From DTU036 sp964346475 (GTDB lineage Bacteria; Bacillota; Clostridia; Peptostreptococcales; Acidaminobacteraceae): 64,000 nt of DNA. Numbering within the stretch: the stretch's first letter is position 1; each line of letters opens with the position of its first letter. Positions 27,191 through 36,395 of the stretch are shown here, in pieces. The translations under genes and the position numbers were made by a program. The notes beneath the pieces were generated by a model that searched no databases, was not told where the DNA came from, and saw nothing but the letters and a program-made list of their open reading frames with translations. The DNA is taken from positions 1 to 64,000 of the forward strand of contig CAYFUM010000003.1 of assembly GCA_964346475.1 (NCBI GenBank). The letters are read 5' to 3'.

Positions 27191-28340
27191 ATTTGGAAAT
27201 AATTTGTTCCTTTACAAGACTTGCCCAGCTTAGGTTGAAAACTTCCTCATAATCTATCTTTTTCTCCTCTTCTAGGATGGCACTGAGTCTGGGCCTTGTT
27301 TCTACCTTACTAGGTAGAAAAATAGTACAGGCATCATCAAAGGGAAGTATGGAGGTTTCAAAGGTTCCTATAATCTTAGCAATCTTTACTATATCTTCCT
27401 TATCAAAACTTATCAGGGGCCTGAAGATTGGTCTATCACTGGCATGGTTGGTAGAGTTTATTCCCTCCATAGTCTGGGAGGCTACCTGGGCTAGATTTTC
27501 ACCGGTTATAAGAGCTAATGCCTTTTCCTTTTTGGCTAGGGCTACAGCGAGTTTTGTCATAAGTCTTCTTTGAAGAATAGTAAAATACTTCTCATCACAG
27601 CTCTCTCTTATTATCTGCTGTGCCTCTAGAAGATTAATATGATAAAAATTCATTGGTCCCATATAGTAGCTGAGTCTTTTGACCAGGCTTCTTACCTTCT
27701 CCAGGGATTCTAGGCTGGTAAAGGGCTGAGCGTGGAAGTGAAGGGGGATAACCTTGACTCCCCTTCTAGCCATTTGATAGGCTGCAACGGGTGAATCTAT
27801 ACCTCCGCTCATGAGCTGGACTGCCTTGCCAGCCGTGGCAAAGGGCAGGCCACCCAGGGCCCTGAGCCTCTCTATATAAATATAGAATTCCTCCCTGACC
27901 TCTACCTCCACTAAAATATCTGGATTGTGGACATCCACCCTAAGAGGTGAAAAGTTTTTTAAGACAAAGGAACCTAGGTAGTGGTTTAGCTCCGGTGAGG
28001 TCATAGAAAAGCCCTTGTTGCTCCTCCTACTTTCAATTTTGAAGGTCTTTCCCTCCAAATCATATTCACTGAGCATATGGCCTATTTTATCTTTAAGCAT
28101 AGCAAGGTCCAAAGGGACCCTTTCACAAAGGCAAACCTCCACCAGGCCAAAGGTATCCTGTAGAAGCAGCGGAACCTGGGGGTCTTCATAGTGGATATAA
28201 ATCCTCCCTACAAAGTATTCTAGTTTAAATTCATAGCCACTAAGGCGGGCCCTTATATTTTCTATTAGTCTTTTCTCAAAAAAACTACGATTTTTCCCTT
28301 TGAGCCCAATCTCTCCGTATTTTAATAAAAGTAGTTTCAT
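27189..28340 (-). CDS. thiI: tRNA 4-thiouridine synthase ThiI
   Basis: ATP-dependent enzyme that makes 4-thiouridine at tRNA position 8 (383 aa). Order: ferredoxin-like domain, THUMP domain (to about residue 165), then a PP-loop ATPase with SGGIDSPVAA at about residues 179-188. There is no C-terminal rhodanese domain, so sulfur delivery must come from a partner. The adjacent cysteine desulfurase gene, which overlaps by 4 nt, is the obvious donor, as in other Firmicutes with a NifZ-ThiI pair. Confidence 0.95.
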   Translation of the reverse strand: MKLLLLKYGEIGLKGKNRSFFEKRLIENIRARLSGYEFKLEYFVGRIYIHYEDPQVPLLLQDTFGLVEVCLCERVPLDLAMLKDKIGHMLSEYDLEGKTFKIESRRSNKGFSMTSPELNHYLGSFVLKNFSPLRVDVHNPDILVEVEVREEFYIYIERLRALGGLPFATAGKAVQLMSGGIDSPVAAYQMARRGVKVIPLHFHAQPFTSLESLEKVRSLVKRLSYYMGPMNFYHINLLEAQQIIRESCDEKYFTILQRRLMTKLAVALAKKEKALALITGENLAQVASQTMEGINSTNHASDRPIFRPLISFDKEDIVKIAKIIGTFETSILPFDDACTIFLPSKVETRPRLSAILEEEKKIDYEEVFNLSWASLVKEQIISK

Positions 28341-29431
28341 AGATATCTTTCCAACTCCTTTAAAGTTTCTTCCAGTATATCCAGCATCCTTTCTGTCTCC
28401 TCTAGGCTGGTCTGGGAAGATAGAGAAAATCTTACCATACCTCTTAAAAGTTCAGGATCCAGATATTTTCCTATTCTGGCCACTCTACCACTGCCTGCAT
28501 GGCAGGCACTACCTGCCGAGGCGTAAACCCCCCGACTAGACAGAGCCGTAAGCAGGACTTCAGAGGGTGGTTTAAAGCTGGCGGCAAGGATATAGGGGCT
28601 GGCGGTCTCCGAGGATATTATAAGGCCCCCCAGAGACTTGAACCTTCTTCTCATGAGCTGGTTAAGCTCCTCAACCTTCTTATAGCTCTCTAGATTTAAT
28701 CGATCTAAAACCCAGCCCAGGGCTAGGATAGCCAGAGTGTTTTCAGTACCTGGCCTGAGGTCTCTTTCCTGTCCACCTCCAAAAATTAGGGGGTCAAGTT
28801 CCAGTCCTTCCCTCTTAAAGAGAATACCAAGTCCCTTGAGTCCTCCTAGTTTATGAGAAGAAAAGCTGGCAAAATCCAGTGCTTCTTCAGCCAGATTAAT
28901 CCTGAACTTACCCAGGGCCTGGACCATATCTCTATGATAGTATATCCCTCTTTTTCTGAGTTCTCTACCAAGGCCATCCAGAGGATAGTTATCCCCTGTT
29001 TCATTCTGGACCTTGATGAGGGAGACAAGAAAGGTATTATCCCTTACCCTGTCCAGGACAGCCTCTCTAGTTAGAAGCTCCTTTGGACCTAGACGGCTAA
29101 CTTCAATTCCCTTTTTTTCAAGATACTTTAAAGCCATCTCCACAGAATCATGTTCCACGCCAGAGGATATAATATGGCCCCCTCTCCCCCTGGCCAAGCC
29201 CTGGAGAATGATATTATTTGCTTCAGTGGCACCTGAAGTAAAGTAAATTTCCCCAGGCTTAGCACCCATATATCTTGCCAGCTTTTCTCTTACTTCCTCC
29301 AGGCTTCTTCTTACTTCTAAACCTTTAAAATGAGAAGAGGAAGGGTTGTAGGCAGCAAGGCTGGATAAGTCTATTAAACTATTATTTAGCTCCTCCTGAG
29401 GAGGGCTGGTAGCAGCGTGATCAAAGTACAT
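28337..29431 (-). CDS. Cysteine desulfurase (NifS/IscS-like) paired with ThiI
   Basis: PLP enzyme that takes sulfur from cysteine and holds it as a persulfide (364 aa). The start MYFDHAATSPP and the PLP lysine region SSHKLGGLKGLG (K about 193) are typical. The mobile-loop active cysteine is in SAGSACHAGSG at about residue 311. It overlaps thiI by 4 nt and is probably a dedicated donor for s4U synthesis rather than the general Fe-S desulfurase; that specialisation is inferred from context. Confidence 0.93.
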   Translation of the reverse strand: MYFDHAATSPPQEELNNSLIDLSSLAAYNPSSSHFKGLEVRRSLEEVREKLARYMGAKPGEIYFTSGATEANNIILQGLARGRGGHIISSGVEHDSVEMALKYLEKKGIEVSRLGPKELLTREAVLDRVRDNTFLVSLIKVQNETGDNYPLDGLGRELRKRGIYYHRDMVQALGKFRINLAEEALDFASFSSHKLGGLKGLGILFKREGLELDPLIFGGGQERDLRPGTENTLAILALGWVLDRLNLESYKKVEELNQLMRRRFKSLGGLIISSETASPYILAASFKPPSEVLLTALSSRGVYASAGSACHAGSGRVARIGKYLDPELLRGMVRFSLSSQTSLEETERMLDILEETLKELERYL

Positions 29432-29456
29432 AGCGGTCTCCTTTTTATGCTATTCA

Positions 29457-29465
29457 TGCTATAAT
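29457..29465 (+). promoter_or_regulatory. Extended -10 promoter for asparaginase
   Basis: TGC directly followed by TATAAT (29460-29465), in the 80-nt gap between divergent genes. A TATTAT on the opposite strand overlaps it and may serve the desulfurase-thiI operon. Confidence 0.5.
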
Positions 29466-29511
29466 ATCCTAGTAGAAAAGTAAAGCTAGGAGATTGTAAC
29501 AAGGAGGCTCA

Positions 29512-30492
29512 ATGAATAAAATTTTAGTTATTTTTACAGGTGGAACCATAAGCATGACCATAGATAAAAACCTGGGAGCAGCGGTGCCCAGCCTCAGTAG
29601 CCAGGAAATGCTGGGTATGATAAAAGACCTCGATGAATATGGTGATATTGAGGTAATAAATTACGGTGAACTTCCTGGTCCCCACATAGGCCCAGAAAGA
29701 ATGCTCGATCTCTCCAGGATAATTAAAAAAAATGTCCTCAGAGAGGATATTCAGGGGGTTATACTTACCCATGGAACTGATACTCTGGAAGAGACAGCTT
29801 ATTTTTTAGACTTAACAGTTAATACAGAAAAGCCAGTGGTGGTGGTGGGAGCAATGAGAAATGCCTCGGAACTTGGCTACGATGGTCCTAGCAACCTGGC
29901 AGCTGCTATAGTTACAGTCAAGAGTCCTGAAAGCGCCAAGCAGGGAGTCTTGGTGGTTTTGAATAATGAAGTCAACGCAGCCAGTGAAGTGACTAAAACT
30001 AATACTATGAGCCTAGATACCTTCAAGTCTACAGAATTTGGCCCCCTGGGTATAGTTGATAACAACGAGGTCCTCTTCTTTAGAAAGAAAATCCACCATG
30101 ACCAGATTCTGGTGGACTCCTATGAGCCAAATGTCCATTTGTTAAAGAGCTATGCTGGCATGGACAGGAGTCTAGTTGACTTTCTTGTAGAAAAGGGAGC
30201 CAGAGGCATTGTAATTGAGGCTATGGGCAGGGGCAATCTCCCCCCTCTTGTTGTAGAAGCCATAGCCGATGCAGTCAAAAAAAATGTCATTGTAGTAATT
30301 GTCTCCAGGTGCCCCTCGGGAAGGGTGCTAGGGACCTATGGCTATGAAGGTGGAGGGAAAAACATCAAGGATCTGGGGACATTTTTTGGAATCAACCTCA
30401 ATGGCCAAAAGACCAGGATTAAACTCATGCTGGCCCTGGCTAAGACTTCTAACTATGATGAGTTAAAAAAAATCATGGAAAGTGATGGATAG
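29512..30492 (+). CDS. ansA: L-asparaginase, type I (cytoplasmic)
   Basis: Hydrolyses asparagine to aspartate and ammonia. The 326 residues carry both active-site threonine blocks: VIFTGGTISM near the N-terminus and the ILTHGTDTLEETAYF block at about residues 84-98, with the catalytic lysine expected later in the barrel. There is no signal peptide, which points to the cytoplasmic type. An AAGGAGG site precedes the ATG. The next gene starts 2 nt after its stop. Confidence 0.95.
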   Translation: MNKILVIFTGGTISMTIDKNLGAAVPSLSSQEMLGMIKDLDEYGDIEVINYGELPGPHIGPERMLDLSRIIKKNVLREDIQGVILTHGTDTLEETAYFLDLTVNTEKPVVVVGAMRNASELGYDGPSNLAAAIVTVKSPESAKQGVLVVLNNEVNAASEVTKTNTMSLDTFKSTEFGPLGIVDNNEVLFFRKKIHHDQILVDSYEPNVHLLKSYAGMDRSLVDFLVEKGARGIVIEAMGRGNLPPLVVEAIADAVKKNVIVVIVSRCPSGRVLGTYGYEGGGKNIKDLGTFFGINLNGQKTRIKLMLALAKTSNYDELKKIMESDG

Positions 30493-30494
30493 CT

Positions 30495-31313
30495 ATGTAT
30501 CTCCTCAAGGAGTATGTTGAACTCGATTATGATCTTCCTAGGGGTTTTATATTTGATATAGAAACTACTGGGCTCAGCCCTAAATATAATAGCCTAGCTA
30601 TGGTGGGCTACCTCTACCAGGAGGATAATAGGTGGATCCTTCACCAAGAGCTGGCCCAGGATGAGGAAGATGAGAAAAAGCTCTTGTTAAATTTTATTAG
30701 ACTTTCTAATAATTTTCTCTATACAGTCCATTATAATGGTTCAGCCTTTGATCTTCCCTTTGTAAATACAAGGCTTGATAAACTGGCCCTAGGCAGGGGA
30801 TTTGATAAAAGACGGGGCTTTGATCTCTATCTACATCTGAGAAAAAAAGGTTGTAGAGGGAGTTTAAAGCTCCTAGACCAGGAAAAAACAGCTGGCTATG
30901 AAAGAAGGGATAGGCTGAGCGGTAAAGACTGGGTGGGCCTATTTAAAAATTATAAACAAAATTCTAACACCAGAGATGCCAAGCTTCTTCTTTTACACAA
31001 TCGGGATGACCTCCTAGGTAGCCTGGCTATTCTAAAAAAGGAAGAGGATTTTCGTAAAAACCTTGAAAGTAGGCTATTTAAAAATCAACTTATATTAGAA
31101 GCCTTTCCTGGAAATAATGGCCTTCGAGTGGAACTATACGACGGTGAGGTCTTTTATAAGGATATGGAGGCCCTATCTATTGATAATCTATTATTTAGCC
31201 CCGCTTATAGAGACCACCTTGCCCCTGAGGAGAAAAGAGACCTCCTTCTCGCCTATGAGAATAAGTGCTTTTATGAAAATATAAAAATGGAGCTTGAAAG
31301 AAAAATAAAATAA
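30495..31313 (+). CDS. YprB-like RNase H-fold 3'-5' exonuclease
   Basis: Predicted exonuclease of the RNase H-like/DnaQ fold (272 aa, YprB group). The first metal motif is FIFDIETTGLSP (about residues 18-29). A second acidic region is in VHYNGSAFDLPFVNTR, and the last is HNRDDLLGSLAIL at about residues 171-183. The substrate is not known. It is cotranscribed with ansA (2-nt gap); no functional link between the two is obvious. Confidence 0.85.
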   Translation: MYLLKEYVELDYDLPRGFIFDIETTGLSPKYNSLAMVGYLYQEDNRWILHQELAQDEEDEKKLLLNFIRLSNNFLYTVHYNGSAFDLPFVNTRLDKLALGRGFDKRRGFDLYLHLRKKGCRGSLKLLDQEKTAGYERRDRLSGKDWVGLFKNYKQNSNTRDAKLLLLHNRDDLLGSLAILKKEEDFRKNLESRLFKNQLILEAFPGNNGLRVELYDGEVFYKDMEALSIDNLLFSPAYRDHLAPEEKRDLLLAYENKCFYENIKMELERKIK

Positions 31314-31322
31314 AGCTCATAT

Positions 31323-31408
31323 AAAAAAAGGGAGTACCGTAAACCCCCTTACCCTAAAGGTCCACGGTACTCCACAAATGTAGGTGTTAGTTAAATAAGT
31401 TTTATTCT
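31323..31408 (-). ncRNA. Candidate small RNA (about 86 nt) between yprB-like gene and proA
   Basis: This is most of what the 346-nt gene-free stretch holds. On the minus strand a well-formed promoter (31415-31443) leads into about 33 unstructured nt. A strong hairpin follows: perfect 10-bp outer stem GGAGTACCGT / ACGGTACTCC (31364-31373 with 31331-31340) and a G-rich interior. Seven T (31323-31329) complete a terminator. No open reading frame is evident. The hairpin has no U-tract on + and is therefore not a normal terminator for the + gene. I do not recognise an RNA family. Confidence 0.55.
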
Positions 31409-31414
31409 AGCTTG

Positions 31415-31443
31415 AATATATCATATAATTTGCCCACTTGCAA
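31415..31443 (-). promoter_or_regulatory. Promoter of the candidate small RNA
   Basis: Minus strand TTGCAA (31438-31443), a 17-nt spacer and TATATT (31415-31420). The same -35 sequence and spacing occur in the tRNA-Lys/Cys promoter of this window. Confidence 0.6.
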
Positions 31444-31659
31444 GTTTATTTCCTGGTAAATTGTATTATGTTGCTTATTTAGAAATTAATTTATATCTAC
31501 TTTAAATAATATGTATATAAAATCTAACAAAGATGTATATTTTGCGAAAAATTCTTCCTATAATTCCTGGGAGCTTAGAGAGTTAATCCTAGAGAATATA
31601 AAAAGTTATTAATATTGTACTATAGGGGTATATAAGCCCTATTAGTAAGGGAGGTAGTT

Positions 31660-32895
31660 ATGATTGTTGAAAAAGGAAGACTGCTTAAAGCAGCTGCAGC
31701 AAAGTTAGCCAGCGCTTCAACCAGGGAAAAGAACCTTGCCCTTAAAAAGGTTTATGAGGCTATTGATAAAAACAGAGAACTTATCCTCTCTGCAAACCAG
31801 GAAGATATTAGAAGAGGCGAAAGGGAGAATATGTCCGCTGCCCTCTTGGATAGACTGGCCCTGGATGATAAGAGACTTGATGGTATTCTAGAGGGAATAG
31901 AGAATATAGTTAGGCTACCTGATCCTATATGGCAATCTAATAGGGTTTGGACCATGGAAAACGATCTTACCATCACCAAAATGTCCGTCCCCCTGGGGGT
32001 TATAGGAATAATCTATGAATCCAGGCCCAATGTCACCGTGGACGCCTTTGCTCTAGCCCTAAAGTCAGGCAATGCAATTCTTTTAAGAGGCAGCTCCTCG
32101 GCTTTAAATTCCAATCTTGCCCTAGTTAAGGCAATCAAACAGGGCCTTGAGGATTCACCCATTTCTCCTGATGTAGTCCAGTTTATAGATAGCCCAGATA
32201 GACAACTAGTAGAAGATATGCTCAGGGCCAATGATATTTTAAACCTCATAATTCCTAGGGGAGGTGCTGGTCTAATTAGATTTGTTATTGACAACGCCAG
32301 CGTCCCTACCCTACAGACAGGAGAAGGTAATTGCCATACCTTTGTGGATGAAAGTGCTAAACTTGATGACGCCCTTAGAATTTTAATTAATGCCAAGACC
32401 CAAAGGCTTGGAGTTTGCAACGCCTGTGAAACTCTGCTGGTGCATGAGAAAATTGCACCAGTCTTCCTCCCCCGGGTTGAGGAAGCTCTCAAGGGTAAAA
32501 TTGAGTTAAGGGGGTGTGAAAAAACCAGAGAGATTATCAGTGCAAAGCCTGCCAAGGAAGAGGACTGGGCCAGTGAGTATCTGGATGCTATACTAGCTGT
32601 TAAGATTGTCGAGGATGTAGATGAAGCCATAGACCATATAAATGAATACGGAACCATGCACTCCGAGGCTATAATCACTGAGAATCTTAAGAGTGCCAAT
32701 AGATTCCAAAGACAGGTCGATGCATCTACAGTCTATGTTAATGCTTCCACAAGATTTACCGACGGCGGGGAATTTGGATTGGGAGCCGAAATGGGAATAA
32801 GCACACAAAAAATACATGCCAGAGGTCCTGTGGGTCTAGAACAACTCACAACCTATAAGTATTTAGTTATGGGCCAGGGACAGAGTAGAGAGTAA
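31660..32895 (+). CDS. proA: Gamma-glutamyl phosphate reductase
   Basis: Second step of proline synthesis: NADPH-dependent reduction of glutamyl phosphate to glutamate semialdehyde. The 411 residues contain the VIYESRPNVT-type region (IIYESRPNVTVDAF), RGSSSALNSN and the active cysteine region QRLGVCNACETLL. The ATG is preceded by GGGAGG, and a small hairpin (31622-31642) lies in the leader. The upstream region has a TATAAT at 31559-31564. proB follows after 3 nt; the order proA-proB is the reverse of the usual one. Confidence 0.97.
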   Translation: MIVEKGRLLKAAAAKLASASTREKNLALKKVYEAIDKNRELILSANQEDIRRGERENMSAALLDRLALDDKRLDGILEGIENIVRLPDPIWQSNRVWTMENDLTITKMSVPLGVIGIIYESRPNVTVDAFALALKSGNAILLRGSSSALNSNLALVKAIKQGLEDSPISPDVVQFIDSPDRQLVEDMLRANDILNLIIPRGGAGLIRFVIDNASVPTLQTGEGNCHTFVDESAKLDDALRILINAKTQRLGVCNACETLLVHEKIAPVFLPRVEEALKGKIELRGCEKTREIISAKPAKEEDWASEYLDAILAVKIVEDVDEAIDHINEYGTMHSEAIITENLKSANRFQRQVDASTVYVNASTRFTDGGEFGLGAEMGISTQKIHARGPVGLEQLTTYKYLVMGQGQSRE

Positions 32896-32898
32896 AAA

Positions 32899-33699
32899 GT
32901 GAAAAATATTATTAAAAACAGTAATAAAATAGCCATAAAAGTTGGTTCAAGCACCTTAACCAGTAAGGACGGCACTATTGATAGACAGTTTATCACTAAT
33001 TTAGCCCATCAGATTAAAGAACTGATGGACCAGGGAAAGAGAGTTATCTTGGTATCTTCAGGTGCCCGTATAGCTGGAGTTAGTACCCTGGGCAAATGGT
33101 CAAGAAAAGAAGATTTGCACTATAAACAAGCCCTCTGTGCTATTGGACAAGTGGAACTCATGGATTCCTACCGGAAAATTTTCAACCAAGAGGGCATCCA
33201 TGTGGGTCAAATTCTTCTTACTAGGGAGGATCTTGAAAATAAAAACAGAACACTGAATATAAGAAATACTCTTTTCACCCTGCTGGATGAAGGTGTTCTA
33301 CCTATAATTAATGAAAATGATACTGTTTGCACTGATGAAATAAAAATTGGTGATAATGATGTTCTGGCTGCTAAAACCACCGCCCTATGGGGAGGCGATC
33401 TGCTAATTATCCTCTCGGATATTGCAGGAATCTATGATAAGAATCCTGCCACCAACAGCGACGCCAAATTAATTGAGCTGGTTAAGGACACTGATGACCT
33501 GCTGGCCACTATAGACATTAGTGAGAAAAGCTCCTTTGGGACAGGCGGGATTGCTACAAAAATTAAGGCAGCAAAAATAGTCAACGCCTATGGTATATCC
33601 CTTATAGTTGCAAAAGGCAAGGAAGAAGATATCATAAGAAAACTAAGTGAGGGTAATACTAAAGCAACCCTATTTCTTTCCAGTGTAAAGGATAACTAG
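32899..33699 (+). CDS. proB: Glutamate 5-kinase (no PUA domain)
   Basis: First step of proline synthesis, phosphorylating glutamate. The 266 residues are just the amino-acid kinase domain, with IAIKVGSSTLT at the N-terminus and IINENDTVCTDEIKIGDND and the FGTGGIATKIKAA block later. The C-terminal PUA domain of E. coli ProB is missing, as in several Firmicutes, which may change regulation by proline. The start is GTG with a poor ribosome site, so translation is probably coupled to proA, 3 nt upstream. Confidence 0.95.
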   Translation: MKNIIKNSNKIAIKVGSSTLTSKDGTIDRQFITNLAHQIKELMDQGKRVILVSSGARIAGVSTLGKWSRKEDLHYKQALCAIGQVELMDSYRKIFNQEGIHVGQILLTREDLENKNRTLNIRNTLFTLLDEGVLPIINENDTVCTDEIKIGDNDVLAAKTTALWGGDLLIILSDIAGIYDKNPATNSDAKLIELVKDTDDLLATIDISEKSSFGTGGIATKIKAAKIVNAYGISLIVAKGKEEDIIRKLSEGNTKATLFLSSVKDN

Positions 33700-33718
33700 A
33701 TAGGGTTAAACAAAAATT

Positions 33719-33749
33719 ATAGGAGCTGATCATCCAGCTCCTATTTTTA
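33719..33749 (+). terminator. Terminator of proAB
   Basis: Perfect 10-bp stem ataggagctg / cagctcctat with a 6-nt loop followed by TTTT. A and T flanks allow some function on the opposite strand, where the broken flavoenzyme gene ends. Confidence 0.9.
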
Positions 33750-33803
33750 ATGGATAAAAGTCTTTTCAGTGCCTTTACAATTTAGTTTTGTAAGACAATC
33801 TAG

Positions 33804-35626
33804 CTATATGGTTAGACCTGCACAGTAGCCTGAGCGCATAGCTTCAAGGACTGTTGCGGACTTTCTGCAATCCCCTACTACAATAACTTCCTCGGCAAGA
33901 TTCATCCAGGGGTCATATTTCTCTGCTGTCCCCTTCATGCCCGTGGCTATTAGAACACTATCAGCTTCAAGTAGTTTTTCTTCACCACTGGCTAGAAGGA
34001 CCCTAACTCCCTTATCTTCTATAGCTAGTACCTTGGTAGATACATAGGATTTTAAGGATTCTTCAAGCTTGGGCAAGAGATGCAGCCAATGGATATAGGG
34101 CGCCTCCTTGGCAAGGCCATCAAGCATTTCTACTATAGTCACATCATGGCCCCTATAGGCAAGGCCTAGGCCTTCCTCGCAACCGGCAAGGCCCCTCCTA
34201 TTACAAGGACCTTTTTGCCCAGATTCAGAGGTTTTCTTATAGTATCTGTCACAGTATAGACGTGGTCTAGTTCGGTCCCTGCAATGGGTGGAATCATGGG
34301 CTCGGCGCCACAAGCTATAATGAGTACATCAGGTTTTATATCCTCAATGACTTCTTTTGTAACTGGGGTATTTAATCTGAGCTCTAAATTTTCACATCGC
34401 TGGGCACTAACGACCAAAGACTTAGCAAAATTCACCAGGTCTTCTTTAAAGTTAACATGCTTGGCGTAATCTAGATTGGCGTTAAAGTGATCTTCCTTCT
34501 CACAGAGAATCACCCTATGACCCCTGGAGGCTGCAGTGAGAGCAGCTTTTAAACCAGCTGGACCACCACCAGCAATCAAAACCTTTTTGACTCTCTCGAT
34601 CCCCTCTTCCCTGCGGGTATTCTCGTACTCCCTACCAAATCTAGGATTGGCAGTACAGCGTAGGACACCTGAGGAAAAGGGAACGTGGGGGATAAAACCT
34701 GCAGAAATGCATACCGGGCAGCGGGTACAGGTTCTGATTTCATCGCTCCTCCCAGCTTTAGCTTTTTTGGGCCAATCGGGATCTGCTATAAACTGCCTTC
34801 CTACAACAGCGATATCAGCTTTTTTATCCCTGATAAACTCCTCCATTTGCTGGGGATCAGATAGTCCACCCACTACTGAAACTAGAGATTTTTTTACTAC
34901 GGCTTTTATTTTTGCTGCATTATCAATATTTACCCCTCTTGGATAGAATACCGAAGGAAACATCCTAACTGAGGATTTAGTATCATGGAAGGTGGCTGCA
35001 GAAACATGGATTATATCCACCTTACCATCGAGAAGTTTAGCAAACTCAACCACTTCCTCTATTTCCATACCGCCAGCCGTCTCTTCAACACTACTTAGTC
35101 GAAACTCTATTATAAGTTTAGGACAGCGCTTTCTTATCCTGTCAATAATCATAAGAGGAAACCTTGCCTTGTTTTCCAGGCTGCCACCATACTTGTCTTT
35201 ACGCTTGTTGTTTAGATCCGACAGGAACTGGCTGATTAGCCAGCCATGACCGCCATGGATGTTAACAATGTCAACTCCTGCAAACTCCACCATGTAGGCA
35301 GCCTGAGCATAGGCGTCAGCTATTTCTTCCATCATGGCCTCATCCATTTCTATAACTCTGTCTCCATAGAGATTGGCATCCATGGCACTGGGACCAATTA
35401 CATAGCCGCCGGGAGCTAGAAATTCGCTCTTGGCCCTAGATCCTGAGTGCACAAGTTCAATAGATGCGGCCGCTCCCCATTTGTGGACTATATCCACAGT
35501 CTGTATTAAAGAAGGAAGTAGCATCTCATCATCTAGATGAGGCATGGTGGGATGAGCATGATCAGTTAAACTATGAACACCTGCTTCTCCCAGGGTAACA
35601 ATTCCAGCCCCTCCCCTGGTCTGTGC
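33804..35626 (-). pseudogene. Broken Fe-S flavoenzyme of the enoate reductase / 2,4-dienoyl-CoA reductase family
   Basis: Homologue of the two intact enzymes nearby. The FMN-barrel part, from TRGGAGIVTLGEAGVH onward, includes HGGHGWLISQFLSD, the Fe-S cysteines CTRCPVC...C and the FAD motif AGGGPAGLKAA. The frame then breaks at a GC-run (34191-34198): VLVIGGA runs to a stop, while the other frame continues RGLAGCEEGLGLAYRG to the natural C-terminus at 33804. One missing G in GGAGGGGCC explains it. The N-terminal FMN-binding start is absent because the gene is cut at about 35626, where sequence switches to an antisense symporter fragment. The first about 68 residues of the long open frame (from 35830) are antisense and not real. 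Confidence 0.85.
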
Positions 35627-36098
35627 CCTAATTATAGCCGCCGTTTTGGCAGCAGTCATGTCCACAATTGACGCTGGACTTATAACCATGTCAACTGTGC
35701 TTACAAGGGATATATAGCAGGGAACCCTTAAGAAGAACCCCAGTGAAGAGGAGCTTAAAAAGATAACTCTATTTGTAAATATCGCCTTTATGGGAACATC
35801 TACAGCCCTTGCTCTGGCCTCCTCTAGCATACTTGGCCTTCTAAATTCGGTCTATTCCTTCCTAGCTGCTGCTTGTTTCGTTCCCTTTGTGGGAGGAGTT
35901 TTTTGGAAAAAAGGAAATGCCCAGGCCGCAGTTGCCTCTTCAATAGTTGGAGTTGCCACCGTTCTTATAAGTTGAATTCCAGGTGTCTCTTTTCCACTGG
36001 GTAATATTATTCCTGGTCTACTCTTCCCAATCATTCCCTCGGCACTTGCCTATATTCTTGTAGCTTTAGCCAGTGGAGGAAAGGAAAGATCAGCCTAG
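35622..36098 (+). pseudogene. C-terminal remnant of a sodium:solute symporter (SSS family)
   Basis: Read in one + frame, the fragment gives AAVLAAVMSTIDAGLITMST, then LTRDI, a TAG (35715-35717) where the family usually has Tyr, then QGTLKKN. Several transmembrane-like segments follow (ILGLLNSVYSFLAAACF; FVPFVGGVFWKKGNAQAAV), a TGA (35973-35975) in LIS-stop-IPGVSFPLG, and a natural end at GGKERSA-stop. The N-terminal two thirds are missing. Two different nonsense codons and the truncation make this a decayed gene, probably for uptake of an amino acid, pantothenate or similar solute. Confidence 0.8.
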
Positions 36099-36151
36099 TA
36101 CGATAGCTAAAGGCACGGATTAAGGACGCAATGTAAAGCTAATCTATAAAT

Positions 36152-36201
36152 AAACAATCCTTGGATTTTCTTAAAGCATTTCTGAGGATTGTTTTTTTAT
36201 T
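36152..36201 (+). terminator. Terminator behind the symporter remnant
   Basis: Perfect 10-bp stem aaacaatcct / aggattgttt (36152-36161 with 36185-36194), a 23-nt loop and a long T-run. It is preserved although the gene is dead. Confidence 0.75.
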
Positions 36202-36279
36202 AGTCTCTTCTCTGCCATCTTTTATCATTTTCATCTACTTCTTAATATAGAGGTAGTAAAGACTCCTAGGCCAGCCTTT

Positions 36280-36330
36280 ATAAGAAAAAACACCCATAAA
36301 TGCTGAAGTATCAGGCTTTATGGGTGTTTT
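36280..36330 (-). terminator. Terminator of the enoate reductase-aconitase X operon
   Basis: Perfect 14-bp stem (36287-36300 with 36317-36330). On the minus strand it runs into TTTTTTCTTAT. It lies 66 nt beyond the stop of the small aconitase X subunit. The stretch 36099-36395 holds only this and the preceding terminator. Confidence 0.85.
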
Positions 36331-36395
36331 AGAGGATTACAGGGAAACCTACTTACAATAACTGCTTAACCTAGCAAAATCATCTAACAAAATTA

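Noticed and set aside
31331..31373. The 10-bp stem as terminator of the yprB-like gene
   Set aside because: The U-tract is only on the minus strand side, and a promoter lies upstream on that strand.
34185..34200. Programmed frameshift in the flavoenzyme
   Set aside because: There is no slippery heptamer or downstream structure of the known type. The gene is also 5'-truncated, so decay is the simpler reading.
35627..35830. N-terminal 68 residues of the long minus frame over the flavoenzyme
   Set aside because: They are the antisense of the symporter coding sequence and have no family resemblance.
35973..35975. TGA in the symporter fragment as another selenocysteine codon
   Set aside because: The same fragment has a TAG at 35715-35717 and lacks its N-terminal part. 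The expected residue in this family is not Cys, and no GG-loop hairpin follows. It is a plain nonsense mutation.
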